From NCBI RefSeq assembly GCF_024362695.1, contig NC_065408.1, positions 13,950,001-14,014,000 on the forward strand: a DNA stretch of 64,000 nt, read 5' to 3'. Source of the DNA: Pectinophora gossypiella. Its lineage: Eukaryota; Arthropoda; Insecta; Lepidoptera; Gelechiidae. A program made the translations under genes and the position numbers. The notes below the pieces were generated by a model, which was not told where the DNA came from, did no database searches, and saw nothing but the letters and a program-made list of their open reading frames with translations. Of the stretch, positions 1 to 12,183 are shown piece after piece (positions within the stretch are counted from its first letter, which is position 1; the number at the start of each line of letters is the position of its first letter).

Positions 1-301
1 AGATATGAAACCAGTGCAGTCGCCGGCTGTGCGGTATTGGGGTTAGTAAACACGGATTTTATAGCCGAGAAACCGAAGGAACCCTCCTTTAATGCAGTGT
101 CTCCCCTTGTTTGGGTTTCAGCAATATGAGTCAGCGTGTTTGTGACAGCCGCAGGCGATTAAAACCACCGAAGAGTCTCGGCCCACAAAATTATATCCAT
201 TTCAAAAACAGCAGCAACCCCGGAGTAATATACCTACTTAAGTTTAAAATTACATAACTAAATATCACTGTTAACAAAACATTTATTGTAGAAATTAATA
301 T

Positions 302-446
302 TAAGGATGGTATTAATAAACTAATCTCAGCTTCGAGACTGCACTCAAGATCATGTGAATGTGACAGTTCTTATATAAAAACAGGGACTTGAGCATGATC
401 TTGAGGGCAGTCTCAGCTGAGAATAGTTTATTAATACCACCCTTAG
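302..446. mobile_element. Foldback MITE (mariner-like look)
   Basis: The two ends are inverted copies of each other for about 60 bases: the left end begins aaggatggtattaataaac and the right end is the near reverse complement, with a short unrelated centre. There is no coding capacity. The structure is a non-autonomous DNA transposon; superfamily assignment is inference. Confidence 0.7.
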
Positions 447-2695
447 TTACGTATAGATGTGTAGCCTATAGCCTAAACAGAGGCTTTCTAAAGTTGACAA
501 TGAATACTGACACAACAAACATGCTTTCTTGAATGAACAGACCCTCGTCATCAACTGTCCTTTTGAATATAAACTTTTGTCTGGAACAACAAACCGAACC
601 TATTCTCTTCCAGGCACTTGTGTAAATACTAATACAACATTAATTGTATATCATTGTATTCTGTATAAACCCACAAGGCTGGTGTAATCGTAGCGTGCAA
701 ATTGTTGCAACATCTTTAAATTAATATTGTTCGTTACGGTTAGTGCAGGGTGGGACGCCATTTTGAGAACACTTCTTCGCCAATATTATTTTCATTTACA
801 TTATTATGCGTTTAGCAAATTAATGTGGTACTTAAAATGCTTCCAGATAAACATTATTCAATAATGAAAAAATAATAGTATAGGCCTGTGTCATGATCAT
901 TCTTCTCAAAATGAGACACAATCTGAATCTAGATTCATCTAGAAGTCCAAACACGAATACTTTTCAGGATGTTGTACCTGCTTACGTTTGGCTATATTTA
1001 ATAAAATTTCAATATTAAGATTACAATAGGTTATTAGGAAATATGAGAGCAATCGTCATGCGTGCGCGCCGTTTGCGTCAGCATTCAGTTTACACAATAT
1101 CACTGCAGGCGGAATAATTAGGCTCTAATAAATGCTCTCTCGGCCATTAATTGTATTAGCAAATCAAATTGTCCGTCCTTTGTGAACTTTAACATTGCAG
1201 CTTCATAATTATAAGCTATCGTGGAACTGTAACACGAGCCCGCAATGATCGTGGTAGGCGAAAAAGGTAATTGGTATAGTAGATTACTGGTTTCCCGATG
1301 TTTTGTCAACGTACGTACGTTTGAAATTGTTTGAAATATAAGTTCATAAAAATGGAATGTCCTTATCAAACAAAGGACAGTCTCACAAAGTGTTTTCGAC
1401 AATGTCTCCATTGGAAATGGAACCCGGACCAACAGAAATGGTTGAAATATGATAACTGTAAAATCAGAATTAGTCAATCAGGTAGTGAGTACCTAAGTTA
1501 ACTAGAGTAAAATCTCCAGTTAATAATAAAACCTAAAGTAGATATAGGTACAAAGTGCACCATTTTTGGAGGCAAAATAAGTTCAATTTAAGTACTTATG
1601 AACAGTACCAACAATACTCACAGGGGATACAAATCAAATCAATCTTTTAACTTTTTTCCGGATTCTTTTTAAATAGACACAAAATGTTTATTTACTCGTA
1701 TACCATTCTGTAATCAAAACATCTACTCACAAATTCTTCCACAGATTTAGCTCCTAATCCCAAAACAAATTGGAACAACCGTAAACAAGTGTAATTAAAA
1801 GCTACAGACTCGTTAGTTCGCTCTTCCGACTGTTTATCTGAACAGTCTGATTCGCATACTGAACGTGTATTTGTTTACTTTGACCAACTTTGCTGTTGTA
1901 ACTTGTAAGGCAGTAGCATCTATTACTTATTACGACTTTTTGCTTCGCCGTTTTCGGGTAGAAAGAGAAGTGTGAAGAATAGACTTCACTCTACGTGTGT
2001 GATCTCATTAGAGCGACAAGGCAAGCTTTTGAAATGATTTTTATTCGAATCTCTTTAAATGACTAATATTATGTCCAACAAACTGCAAAAACAAGGGCCT
2101 TATCTTATTTAACCGTTAATTTGCACCACAAAGTAATTAAAATAAATTCAAACTTTGTAAATCTCTGTTCCTATCTTTCGATTACACCGAAATATACCTT
2201 GTATATGATAAGGCGCAATGTAACGGTAATTCATTCGTTTTTCTTATAACGGACTTAACCAGTGTCGTAAATATCAAATGATAAACGATGATGATAAATC
2301 TGTAGTGCTGTCAACCAATGACCGTGTCACGTCCTCACCGGAACCAAAGCTTCTGACTATCAGTCCCTAAACATACAAATGTCAGCGCAAGTAACTACTC
2401 TAATAGTACACAACGCCCTATGTCCAAACAATTGTTGCCCTACTTACCTACGGGCCCACATAACACCCGTAACAAGCGTGTCAGTAACCCAGCGGCCGAT
2501 GGTTGACGATAAACCTGCCAACCCATTGCGACTAATTGCTGCAACAAAGCGGTGAAAAACCAGTACCAACCACGTGTAGTGTAGATTTGTGATACTATTG
2601 TAGGTTACTTAATAAAATCGAGTGAAACTAAATTTTCTGTAGAAAAAACATGGCTGAATTGGTTTATGTTCGGGAAATAAAGAGTATACTATACA
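447..2695. other. Intergenic DNA, no gene seen
   Basis: AT-rich sequence with scattered stops in all frames. The longest open frame (1118-1477, minus strand) has no recognisable domain, no splice context and a composition like its surroundings. I see no RNA gene or clear repeat here. Confidence 0.6.
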
Positions 2696-2934
2696 TATCG
2701 TCACTGAAAAGGCAAAAATACGTAAGCGCCAAAATGGAATTTCAAGAAAAAGCCGTTTAAAGTAGCTTTCTCGTTTTTTTATCATAACTTTTTAGCAATT
2801 TATTCAATTTACATGACGTCAACGTAAGATTACACGGTTTTTCATTTTCCAAATCTAGCAATACATATTATAAAACGGACTGCTATTTTAAGATATTTTG
2901 GCTCTTATGTAATTTTGCCTTTCCAGTGACGATA
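2696..2934. mobile_element. MITE with ~38-bp terminal inverted repeats
   Basis: The left end tatcgtcactgaaaaggcaa is matched by the inverted right end with few mismatches over about 38 bases. The interior is AT-rich and non-coding. This is a short non-autonomous DNA transposon. Confidence 0.75.
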
Positions 2935-3620
2935 TAGAGAAGATAACTTCAAAGTAAATCTGAATCACTAAATCTACTTCTAAGCTAAACTGAATCGTCT
3001 CCATTTAGATCTATCCATACCCACACTCTCTCTCATTGTAATACCAAATCTAACTGGCCTTGCCATCTTAGATCTTGGTCACAAAGCAGGTGCATCAGTC
3101 AGTAAAATGAATAGATAGACAAATAAACGGATCAGCTTAACAATTTTAAACGACTTCAAAAAAAGGATGTTTTCAGTTTGACCCGAATGTATGTAATATT
3201 GCTATAAGTACTTATGATAGGAATACAGTATTCAATTACGGCGACTCTTCGTTGCTAAATCTTTTACATATTTTTACCGTTACTAACAGTTTCCTATACG
3301 GTTTCGCTAAGGAAATTGCCAGTGCAGATGTTGCTTATTCAGATGGAAGTATGGAAGTGAAGTTATTTGAAAAAGCTTATTTCCGTGATTATCATGATTG
3401 TGGACATGTCATGTTATGCTGCTGGCAATAACGTGAGTGGAATCGATTGAATCGGCTATCGTGTGGTCACGCGCCGTACAACTCTATTTATGTTTTTTTA
3501 TTAGATGCAAACTCTGAAACTTCATAAATTATAATAAGTTACATACAAATGAATATCAAGTACCTATTTAATTGGAAGCTTTCGTTGCTCGTCTGTAGAC
3601 ATGGGTATGTTTAACATGGA

Positions 3621-3773
3621 CGGTCACGAGCATTAATATGTATACACTTTGGTACCATGTCACATTAACTTTTTTGACAAAATTAACTGTAAGTCTCACT
3701 AAATGTCAAATATGTTAGTGCGACAGGGTTCTAAAGTGGGTACATGTTATTGCTCATGACTGGACATAGTATA
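3621..3773 (+). mobile_element. MITE family M1, copy 1
   Basis: Ends resemble each other in inverted orientation (ggtcacgagcattaatatg and, inverted, tgctcatgactg). Near-identical copies lie at 7872-8019 (opposite orientation) and 28074-28207, so it is a dispersed family. Confidence 0.75.
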
Positions 3774-4181
3774 ACTTTAAAACAAACTAAAACATGGGAT
3801 GACTACCAATGGCATTTTCTATGCGGGCTTAAAAAATATTAAATTATAATGATTAGACCTACGAGGTTTTACAACACAGGTAAGTATACTCTATATTACA
3901 ATATAAAAACACGATGTTATCAAAACAACTTTTGAAGCTGGTTTTTAACATCTGTGTCTTGTCTTGATGATGTCACTGACTTTATTATACCTACCTACCA
4001 AGCTTGTCTTACCAACTGGTTCTTTTAAGCATTAACAGAACAATTACCATGTGGTAATATTTATTGATATCTTCTGATTTCACAGTAGAATACAAAACAA
4101 TACTTTAGAGGAACCAAACAGTCAAAACGTTGCGTTGTCTAAATACCAAATCGAATCTCAGACGGAATCGTAACCGTCTAG
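3774..4181. other. Intergenic DNA, nothing recognised
   Basis: AT-rich, no supported open frame or repeat. Confidence 0.5.
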
Positions 4182-4203
4182 TGACGTCATCCAAGATGGC
4201 CGC
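4182..4203 (+). promoter_or_regulatory. CRE plus YY1/Pho-like motif, possible promoter
   Basis: A perfect palindromic CRE tgacgtca at 4182-4189 is followed three bases later by aagatggccgc (4193-4203), a motif often found at transcription starts bound by YY1/Pho-type factors. An ATG inside it opens a 14-codon frame crossing a possible donor (gtaaag near 4217). It lies 1.6 kb upstream of the gene at 5854 and could be its promoter or first exon. This is inference. Confidence 0.35.
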
Positions 4204-4219
4204 TTCCGATCATGTGGAG

Positions 4220-5791
4220 TTAGGTAAAGTGCAGTGACCCCGGTCAATGTTAATGTCAGCTGTTAGACGGTCGCTGTACACGCTAGAGAAATGCACTTAC
4301 TGGTTTTATGAGATGGGGTGTGCTTTATTTATGTTAGTCTTAAGATACTTACTTCTAATGGTCCGTTGAGTGAGTAACGCCAGGATTTGCTAACACAGAA
4401 ACTTTCCCGCCTAAACTTCCTTACGATTGATAGACCAAAATAACCTAGGGTACTGCCTACCTAAATACCATTCAATTTAGGTGAATACAAATTTAGAAGC
4501 CATAAACATACTAAAAACATATTTGGCGTTGCACCCGACAACAAAATCAGATCTCTTACAATCGAAATTCACGAAAGAATAGGTGTGGAAAGTATGGAAA
4601 GTGTAACGTCGTGTATTCGGACAATCTGTGGTAGTAATTCGACTATTAGAGGAGAATCCGAACGAAACGGCGCTAAACGCACTAAACACTCGGACGCATT
4701 GTTCCGCGGTGAACGGAGCAAGTGCAGTCGAGCGCACTTTATTATATTCCGAACACAATGCCGTAGGATGCTGCTGTACAGTTGCCAACGAAATGCGAGA
4801 ATTGATAAAAGCAGTCGTATTTGTTGCATGTTGTAGTATCCTACTGTCATATTTGTTTGACAAGAATTAATTAGAGTGCAAAAGCCTCTCGGAAAAAGAT
4901 GAACTTTCAAATATTTCCATTTGTTATGCCATACAGAGTATACCCAGCAAAGCTTTACAAAAAATAAATTATGGATTTTAATTTATTTTTAAACATGCAC
5001 ATCTATTGTAAGCGTACAAGATAGATATCATATAAGTTAACTTTCTACATGATTGATTCCACATAAAACCAGCCCTTTAACATTCACAGCAATACACTAA
5101 CGTAATATGAAGTTAAATAAACCTATTGTGTGAATAAATTGTATCGAAAGGGTCTATTGTACTCCATTTATTAAACAAACTATTCCAAATCCAATTACTG
5201 CCGTTTGAAGGGGAAACTCAATGGCTGCGAGGATCGAGTGAGACCGAATAAAGCGAATGAAAATTCAATTAAACGTATTCCACTATTGGCTTTCTAAAAG
5301 TGAATTCTTCTTAGAGGAAAAACATGTTTCTACCTACATACGAGTATTTTCCACTCGTGAGTTTGTATGCAACCTAAAACTAAGAAGGGAAGTCGTTACT
5401 GCAGTCACTGACAGTGTACCACAATTACGGTACAGAGGCTCTGTTCTTTATCGCCACCATTGTATGTCAGTATGTGCTAACTGCAGCTCTCTAATGGAGT
5501 CTAGTCTGCGAGCGCAGCATACTTGCGTGACGCGGGAAGACGCTGATTTATTGTAGCTGAAAACGGGATGGAAATGATTTGTTTCCATTGTTTCGACGAC
5601 ACTCACACGACTTTCGGACGGACAAAAATGCACTTCGCGTGTTATTAGCGCGCCTCTTTGGAAAACAATTGCCAATAACAATGTACAAACAATCGCACGT
5701 AGAAATTAATGAAAGACGTCGGATTTATCGATTGCATTGGAATTTGTACTATGATATCTAGTCGCTACATTTTGCTATTTCTCTGTTCCAG
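4220..5791. other. Intergenic or 5' intron sequence
   Basis: Several overlapping open frames on both strands (4477-4910, 5257-5761) have no family resemblance and contradict each other; I treat them as chance. A polypyrimidine tract and ccag acceptor end at 5791, so at least the right part is probably an intron of the gene at 5854. Confidence 0.45.
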
Positions 5792-5853
5792 GTAACAAGA
5801 TGAGGTGTCTGTGATCTAAAACAACGGGCGTGAGGGGCGCCTGCACATCGAGA

Positions 5854-6312
5854 ATGACGTCAGAGCGAGCCATACCGCACCTGCGGGACATCTTTGGCCT
5901 TAACCAGCAGTATGACGCCAAGAGCTACGATGACGTGGACGATAAAACCAAAAAGACGGCCAAGAAGAAGAAGGATGACTACCGCTCATATACCAACGGA
6001 GACGTAAAGACTTTAGAACGACACCTCAGCATGAAGAAGACTATACGGAAAAAGATCATGCGCGACCTTCAGCAAGCGTTCGTTGAAGACCCTAACGAGT
6101 TTAAGGTCGAGAACACGAGCCCTGAGAAGCTGAAGGCGGAACTAAGCGCCGAAGCTGTAAAAATCGAGAAGAACGTGCGGAAGAACGACCCCACGTTCTT
6201 GGACATGTTGCGAGGGGAGACGCGGGGCGAGGAGGCGCGCGAGGAGCAGCCGCAGCAGGAGAAGACCAGCTTCTGGCGGCGGCTCACCATGAAGAATAAA
6301 AATAAGAGATAA
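5854..6312 (+). CDS. Unrecognised charged 152-aa protein
   Basis: A single open exon, beginning after a splice acceptor at 5790-5791 (ctgttccag), encodes 152 residues from the ATG at 5854 to the TAA at 6310-6312. An upstream in-frame GTG at 5830 is unlikely to be the start in an animal gene. A four-codon upstream frame (ATG at 5800, stop at 5812-5814) lies in the leader. I do not recognise the family. The protein is very hydrophilic: a Lys-rich stretch (KKTAKKKK, about residues 29-36), a predicted helical, Lys/Glu-rich middle (about 50-115), an acidic segment rich in Glu and Gln (about 123-138), and a basic tail ending KNKNKR. There is no signal peptide or membrane segment. Coding composition (GC-rich third positions) differs from the AT-rich surroundings, which supports it being real. 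Function unknown. Confidence 0.7.
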   Translation: MTSERAIPHLRDIFGLNQQYDAKSYDDVDDKTKKTAKKKKDDYRSYTNGDVKTLERHLSMKKTIRKKIMRDLQQAFVEDPNEFKVENTSPEKLKAELSAEAVKIEKNVRKNDPTFLDMLRGETRGEEAREEQPQQEKTSFWRRLTMKNKNKR

Positions 6313-6447
6313 AGTCAATTCTAAGCCGTGCGAGCACGTCACTCCGTTTCCATCAACATATTGTTCTGTAGAATGAAATTTTATTAGTTGCTTCTACACT
6401 CAACTGCCTCCGATACGGTAATCAAGGTTCTGTAGTTTAAAGGGGCC

Positions 6448-6572
6448 ATGTTTGTCCACCAACCCGCAGTGGAGCAGCGTGGTGGAGTATGCTCCATACC
6501 CTCTCCGGTTGATTGAGAGGAGGCCTGTGCCCAGCAGTGGGACGTATATAGGCTATTTATGTTATGTTATGT
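6448..6572 (+). mobile_element. SINE family S3, 3' fragment
   Basis: Contains the family's conserved 3' part (gtggagcagcgtggtggag ... gcccagcagtgggacgtata) and its ttatgttatgtt tail. It lies just downstream of the gene at 5854 and may be within its 3' UTR. Compare the full-length copy at 37488-37815. Confidence 0.75.
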
Positions 6573-6891
6573 TATGTTTGTACAATTTTCTCTTCGATAT
6601 TAATGCATTTTGGTACATTTACATTACTTAAACATAGGTTAACGTTAAACTGAGGTAACTAATTAAATTTCACTCTACACTACTATTAATAAGAAAATTT
6701 AAATTTTATAAAATGTCCCCATAAATGTGTATTTATATTTAAAGTGGCTTAGCTAAATTACTCTTGTATATTGCTGTTGTCCTGCAATAAGTTTTTGATT
6801 TAATTTAGTCAAATTACGATACCAGACCAGACTTCAGCAGTTCAAAGAAAGTAATAAAATTATAGCCGATGATCTCGATGTGTATACAATG

Positions 6892-7281
6892 AGGGACTTT
6901 CTAATCGGCGTTACCCAAAAACGCGATAGATGGCGTTGTTAAGTTTTTCTGCGTTTAAACTTCAAATTTCATGGATAACAGACATATGCATCTTCTATCT
7001 TTGTTTTTGACCTTTTTATTACACAAAGGTACACTTAAAACTTCCACCCATTATTATTCTGAACAAAATAAAGAGAAGCAATATAGGTAGCAACATCATT
7101 CTATACATAATCCACATGATCCAAATATGGAGCAACAATTAGTTTTATACATGCTTCTGCCAATACATTACATTTTTTAATAATTATGTACCCCAGCAAT
7201 GACAAAAAAAGGTAATTATCACGTTAAAAGTGATCAGCGCCATCTATTGTGTGTTTGGGGAACGTCGATTGGAAAGTCCCT
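6892..7281. mobile_element. MITE family M2, copy 1
   Basis: Terminal inverted repeats begin gagggactttctaatcgg and end with the inverted equivalent attggaaagtccctta. Internal landmarks (catggataacagac, gagaagcaat, cgccatctatt) recur in copies at 14832-15252, 34856-36040 and 41367-41560. Confidence 0.8.
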
Positions 7282-7871
7282 TATTCTTTGAGAATGTCAC
7301 TTCTCAAGTTGAAATAGATACTTATCGACAATTTATTTTTATTTTGTGTCTATTTAGTTGTATTGTATAATGTTGTCAATGTCTATACCTAATACAGTAT
7401 CCACGCTGTAGCTTAATGTTCTATATTTGCATAATAATTATTATTTGTTACAAAATGTCGTAACTGCATAATATTTGCTCGCTTGAGAAATTTTATCATA
7501 CTAATAAATTCTGCGCTCGAGGTGAAGACTTGAAATTATAAAATATCTAGTTTAAGGTGTTAATTCGGCTGGTGAGAACGGAGTGTCATGCGTAAATGTT
7601 CCTCGGCCATTGTTACTTATAAATAAAATAATTATCTCGTTCTACATGTGATGTAATATTAAGTCGACGCTAGTATAAGAGTAGGTACCTAAATATGTAG
7701 GTTTTAAGGATTTCGTAAGCATTGTGTAAGGTAGGTTCGTGGCAATTCCTTGTTGTGACAATTTATTATTATATTGCAATATAAATAATTTTACACATAT
7801 CTTTGTCTATTTTATTTTTCGCACCTACTCTACCCTACTTATGACCACTTGGCTCACACATTTGGCTGCAG
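7282..7871. other. Non-coding DNA, no gene seen
   Basis: AT-rich with an aataaaataatta run near 7622 that could serve as a distal polyadenylation signal for the gene at 5854; otherwise featureless. Confidence 0.45.
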
Positions 7872-8019
7872 TACAGTCATGAGCAATATAATATACCCAC
7901 TTTAGGACTCTGTCGCACTAACATATTAATTGACATTTAGTGAGACTTACAGTTCAATTTGTCAAAAAAGTTAATGTGACATGGTACCAGTGTATACATA
8001 TTAATGCTCGTGACCGTAC
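7872..8019 (-). mobile_element. MITE family M1, copy 2
   Basis: Inverted copy of the element at 3621-3773, with the same termini (tacagtcatgagc ... tgctcgtgaccgta). Confidence 0.75.
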
Positions 8020-8252
8020 AGTCATCTACTTTGAAATAAATAAGTAGATATTTCAGAAAATTGTACGTAAATATCTGGTAAGGTATCTTTTGACTAAAGG
8101 AAAACCCATTTCCGATATAGATAGATAGTTAAGAGATTACCTACATATACGAGTAGATCGAATAATAAAAACAAACGTTATTAAATATAAAAAACAATAA
8201 AGTTTAAAGTAAGAATTTTATGAGTCCTCCGAATAATAAAATATGACGAACA

Positions 8253-8565
8253 ACCTCCGTGGTCTAGTAGTTGTATCACGATTCGGAGGTCCCGGGTTCG
8301 ATTCCCGGTGGGGACATATCACAAAAATCACTTTGTGGTCCCTAGTTTGGTTAGGACATTTCTGGCTGATCACCAGATTGTCCGAAAGTAAGATGATCCG
8401 TGCTTCGGAAGGCACGTTAAGCCGTTAGTCCCGGTTACTACTTACTGATGTAAGTAAGTAATCGTTATGTGAGCCATGTCAGGGGCCTTTGGCGGCTCAA
8501 TAGTAACCCTGACACCAGGGTTGATGAGGTTGGTACTCCTCACAACCCACATGATAGAAGAAGAA
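8253..8565 (+). mobile_element. SINE family S1, near full length
   Basis: tRNA-like head (cctccgtggtctagtagt, then an intact B box ggttcgattcc), a central domain cttcggaaggcacgttaagc shared with the other SINE families, and a conserved 3' part ending gatgaggttggtactcc. The head lacks a proper acceptor stem, so it is a SINE, not a tRNA gene. Further copies are listed below. Confidence 0.85.
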
Positions 8566-9400
8566 TAAAATATGCGTACCGTAGCACCATCTAGTGTAGT
8601 AAACAGCATGTTAAATATTCAAACATCATTTCAGACACAGCGCCATCTCTGGATACGGTATTGAACTATTTACCTTAGTACTAAACGTAGTAATTTAGAC
8701 AGTCTCCGTCGCCGATAGCGATTTGTTAGCCGTCGCCGCATCGCCGTCGTTGGCTGGTTGCCTGCTGAGTTCGGCAGTGAGAGTTTATACAAGGATTGCT
8801 AGCTATGATATTATGTTAATGACCAATATGATATTTTTTTGACCAGCTACGACGCGATACCCAATTTTCCAAAAGTACCCACGTAATGACTATAAAATTC
8901 TCTATACAATATGACACCATGGCTACTATAGGTTGAATTGATTTGCCGTTTGTGCTTTATCAACGTAGCTATAATACCAGTGTACTGTCACTAAGTTAGA
9001 ATAAAATGAAACTGATATTACTTAAAAACAGCATAATATGCCGTTTATACGTATCTGCACCGCTATTCCAGTGATAATGATAATACATGACTACACACAA
9101 CGCCGAAATACCGCAAAATTTGTAAAAGCGCGTGTTACCAACTTTTGGGAACACTATCTATTTGTTAGTTTTCAGAATCTAAGTTTTAACTTTGTACATA
9201 CTTACATCGTTTGAAAAAAGTGAACTAAGCCACGCCTGATATATTTATAAGAGCTACTGTTGTTATATTATGTGCAGGCGTTTATGTGTTCACTCCGACT
9301 GTGTTCTTAATCTTTTTGTGGAAGAAAAAGTGACATGAACCGATATTTTCGGACGAAAAAGGGTTAAACTAGACTAGGAAACGATCTCGGCATGGCGGAT
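8566..9400. other. Intergenic DNA, nothing recognised
   Basis: No supported gene or repeat. Confidence 0.5.
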
Positions 9401-9412
9401 GTTTTTCAGTAT

Positions 9413-9470
9413 TTATTTATCTTATCTAGCCTAAAGTGTCCCACTGCTGGGCAAAGGCCTCCCTCCATTA
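9413..9470 (-). repeat. SINE S3 fragment
   Basis: Short piece matching the S3 3' end in reverse (gtcccactgctgggcaaagg cctcc). Confidence 0.5.
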
Positions 9471-9822
9471 ATTCAATTAGTTTCGTGTGCCATAGTGTTG
9501 TCTCAGAAGATTCGCTATCTGTAAGGGAAAAAATAAGGCAGTAGTTTCCCTCTTGCCTTCCGCCTACTAAGGTAGAAAGAAGAAGAGTAGGAGGAAGAGT
9601 TTTTGTATTGTGTTGTATTGTAGGTAGGTAGGTACCTACATGCAGTTTCAAAACACCAAACGAGTAGGTATTTCTTTATTTTATCTAGAATATCTATAAT
9701 CGAAACTTTTATAGTCCGGTCTTAAAAACAGAGTACCTACCACTTACCTAGTTTTTTTAAAGACTAAACTAAAAATAGGTACCAACCTACCTATATTATT
9801 TTTATGTAGTTTTGTCAGGGCC

Positions 9823-10149
9823 TATTCTTCTTCTATCGTGTCGGTTGTGAGGTGGAGTACCAACCTCATCTACCCTGGTATCAGGGTTACTATTGAGCCG
9901 CCAAAGGCCCCTAACGTGGCTCATGTAACGACTACTTACATACATCAGTAAATAGTAACCGGGACCAACGGCTTAACGTGCCTTCCGAAGCACGGATCAT
10001 CTTACTTACGGACAATCAGGTGATCAGCCTGTAATGTCCTAACCAAACTGGGGACCACAAAGTAATTTTTGTGATATGTCCCCACCGGGAATCAAACCCA
10101 GGACCTCCGGATCGTGAGCCCAACGCTCAACCACTAGACCACGGAGGCC
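9823..10149 (-). mobile_element. SINE family S1, full length
   Basis: Complete copy in reverse orientation: 3' end at 9823, central domain near 9970-10000, tRNA-like head ending accactagaccacggaggcc at 10149. Confidence 0.85.
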
Positions 10150-10401
10150 GTCAGGGTCTATATTTTCAGAGTATGCAGGTCATTGTTGGTATTGACCAAG
10201 CACATAAGAGATTTCATATGTTTCCTATACTACGCTACCCCGGCCCCAGAGGCTAATAAAAATAATCTCGAAATATGGTTATTTCAATTGATCTCATCAT
10301 AAATGTAGCAAGAACCTAGAAGTTACGGAGTCTAGTCTCGAAGCTAGATTCTAGATTTTTCGTCCGTTGTCGCGAATAACGAATCCGTGACCGGGTGATT
10401 G

Positions 10402-11336
10402 TATATGTCACCGTAAAATTGTAAATAACGTTAGATTATAATCTATCGGTTTGAATCTCGCGAGATTGTGAACTGTCGAATAATTATGAATCGTATCATA
10501 TTGCTTACAATTTAACGTATTATTTTTCGGTAGATTATAATTTATCGAAGTGAAACCGTCAAATTGTGATACGAAACGCACCTCGCGTGCTATACCATAG
10601 AGTTACAAAACTATTAGAGTGAGCATAATGTTAATTTGGGATTCTCTTAAAATGCATAAATGTTTTTGTCATAATTTTAATTATCATAATCCTTTTTGCA
10701 TAACGTTTTTTAGCATAATAGTTTTACTTTCCCATAATAACATCTAGGAATACTGGTTTGTTAGGTATAACTTATTTTTGGGATTAATAAATAGATATCC
10801 ATAATTCTTTTTTAGAATAATAGTGTTTTGTCATAATTTTTACAAGGCATAACAGTAGGTTAGGGTGCGGCGGGGGTGGCCCTTGGGCCACCCCTATGCC
10901 GCCAACATGTTTATCTTACACACGAAAAGTATACTGAATGATACGTTTCAGATTTTTTAATTTTGATACATTTTTTCTTACCATGTGATGTCAGAATTAT
11001 TGATTACTTACTAAATAATTAATAAATACGTACTTGATTTCACAATCTTGAAGAGCATTTATTTTATTTGACTGACACCTGTGTTTTATTCCTAACTCTA
11101 TGGACACAGAACGGTCTACTGTAAGGCCGACCAATCAGGGACAGCCGTCGGACAGTTGACAATTTGACAATTGTAAGATTGTGATTTAACAGTTTTACTT
11201 CGATAGATTATAATCTGACGAATAATAATACGTTAAATTGTAAGCAGTATATTACGTTTCACAATTTTTCGACAGTTCACAATCTCGCGAGATAGATTAT
11301 AATCTAACGTTATTTACAATTTTACGGTGACATATA
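10402..11336. mobile_element. Foldback element with ~175-bp imperfect arms
   Basis: The left end (atatgtcaccgtaaaattg from 10402) and right end (inverted, to 11336) pair for about 175 bases with mismatches; both contain ctcgcgag and repeated attataatct motifs. The interior is AT-rich with many tcataat-like repeats and no coding frame, apart from a GC-rich hairpin at 10867-10902. Confidence 0.75.
10867..10902. repeat. Strong GC-rich hairpin inside foldback element
   Basis: ggggtggccc (10873-10882) pairs perfectly with gggccacccc (10885-10894), extended by gcggc (10867-10871) with gccgc (10898-10902). It stands out against very AT-rich surroundings. Confidence 0.8.
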
Positions 11337-11552
11337 TAAACAAACATAACATCTGCGCATCGTCGTTTTTGTTGTAGGCACTAAATCGGCCATTTCTTGT
11401 AACGTCCAAACATACAAAATATCGATAATTTCAGAGAGATCCACCGTGACGATGGAAATTAAATTAATATTTTGATTCTAAGAAATGACAACTCAGGTAC
11501 CTCTAATACCTCTATCTATATTTTGAAGAATAGGTCCCATGTTGGATTAAAA

Positions 11553-11646
11553 AGGCCACATCGAAGTTATTCATCTAAAAAAACAATATTTCTTTTTGAC
11601 ATTTGTTGGCATTGCGCTCTTATTTTTGAATTGCTTCAATGTGGCC
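11553..11646. mobile_element. Small MITE (ggccacatcgaag family)
   Basis: Inverted ends ggccacatcgaag and cttcaatgtggcc, with tgacatttgttggcattgcgc inside split from it by short AT-rich DNA. Related sequence ends the duplication at 26840 and occurs at 29083-29194. Confidence 0.65.
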
Positions 11647-11959
11647 TATTTAGCCTCCCCGGACTACTGATACATATGACACGTGTACGGTACTAGGTGC
11701 ACTGAACTTGAATATTTATTGGATTGTAGCACTGTTGTGGGTCCACTAATGCACTACTTCAATGACACGCACTGGTTACTGTTAATTATTAATTAATTTA
11801 TTATAAAATTGAGGAGCACAATGTCGTTGTTCTAATAGTTCGTAGCAGAGAGAGAGAACAAAATTATTTACCTAAGAAGTAGATACTTGAATTGAATTTG
11901 AATATATACACCATTAACACATGTTTATGGAATACGATGTTCGTGCGTCACCCAACAGA

Positions 11960-12183
11960 GTCCACATAATATCAGCGTCGTGGTTCACGCCGCGACTTGT
12001 GCTGAGTGAGGCCCTTTTATCTCAGGACGTCCACCACCACCTTATGGTCATTTCGACAAACATCCGTCTTGCTTTTTTGTAATTGTTTTAGTGGAAATTT
12101 GATATGATGATGTTGTCTTTTCTTTTGTGTGTGGCGTCCTTTTATAATAAACTTTTTCTATTCTAAAGGAGAATGGGCGAATC
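11960..12183 (+). repeat. Dispersed repeat, copy 1
   Basis: Shares more than 200 bases (gtccacataatatcagcg ... gtaattgtttt ... aaacttttt) with 23975-24190, and more distantly 42540-42780. Probably a truncated retroelement or MITE; family not identified. Confidence 0.6.

Noticed and set aside
1118..1477. 119-codon minus-strand open frame
   Set aside because: No recognisable domain, low-complexity AT-rich composition, no splice or promoter context.
4477..4910. Four overlapping open frames on both strands
   Set aside because: They exclude one another, lack any family pattern and resemble chance frames in slightly GC-richer DNA.
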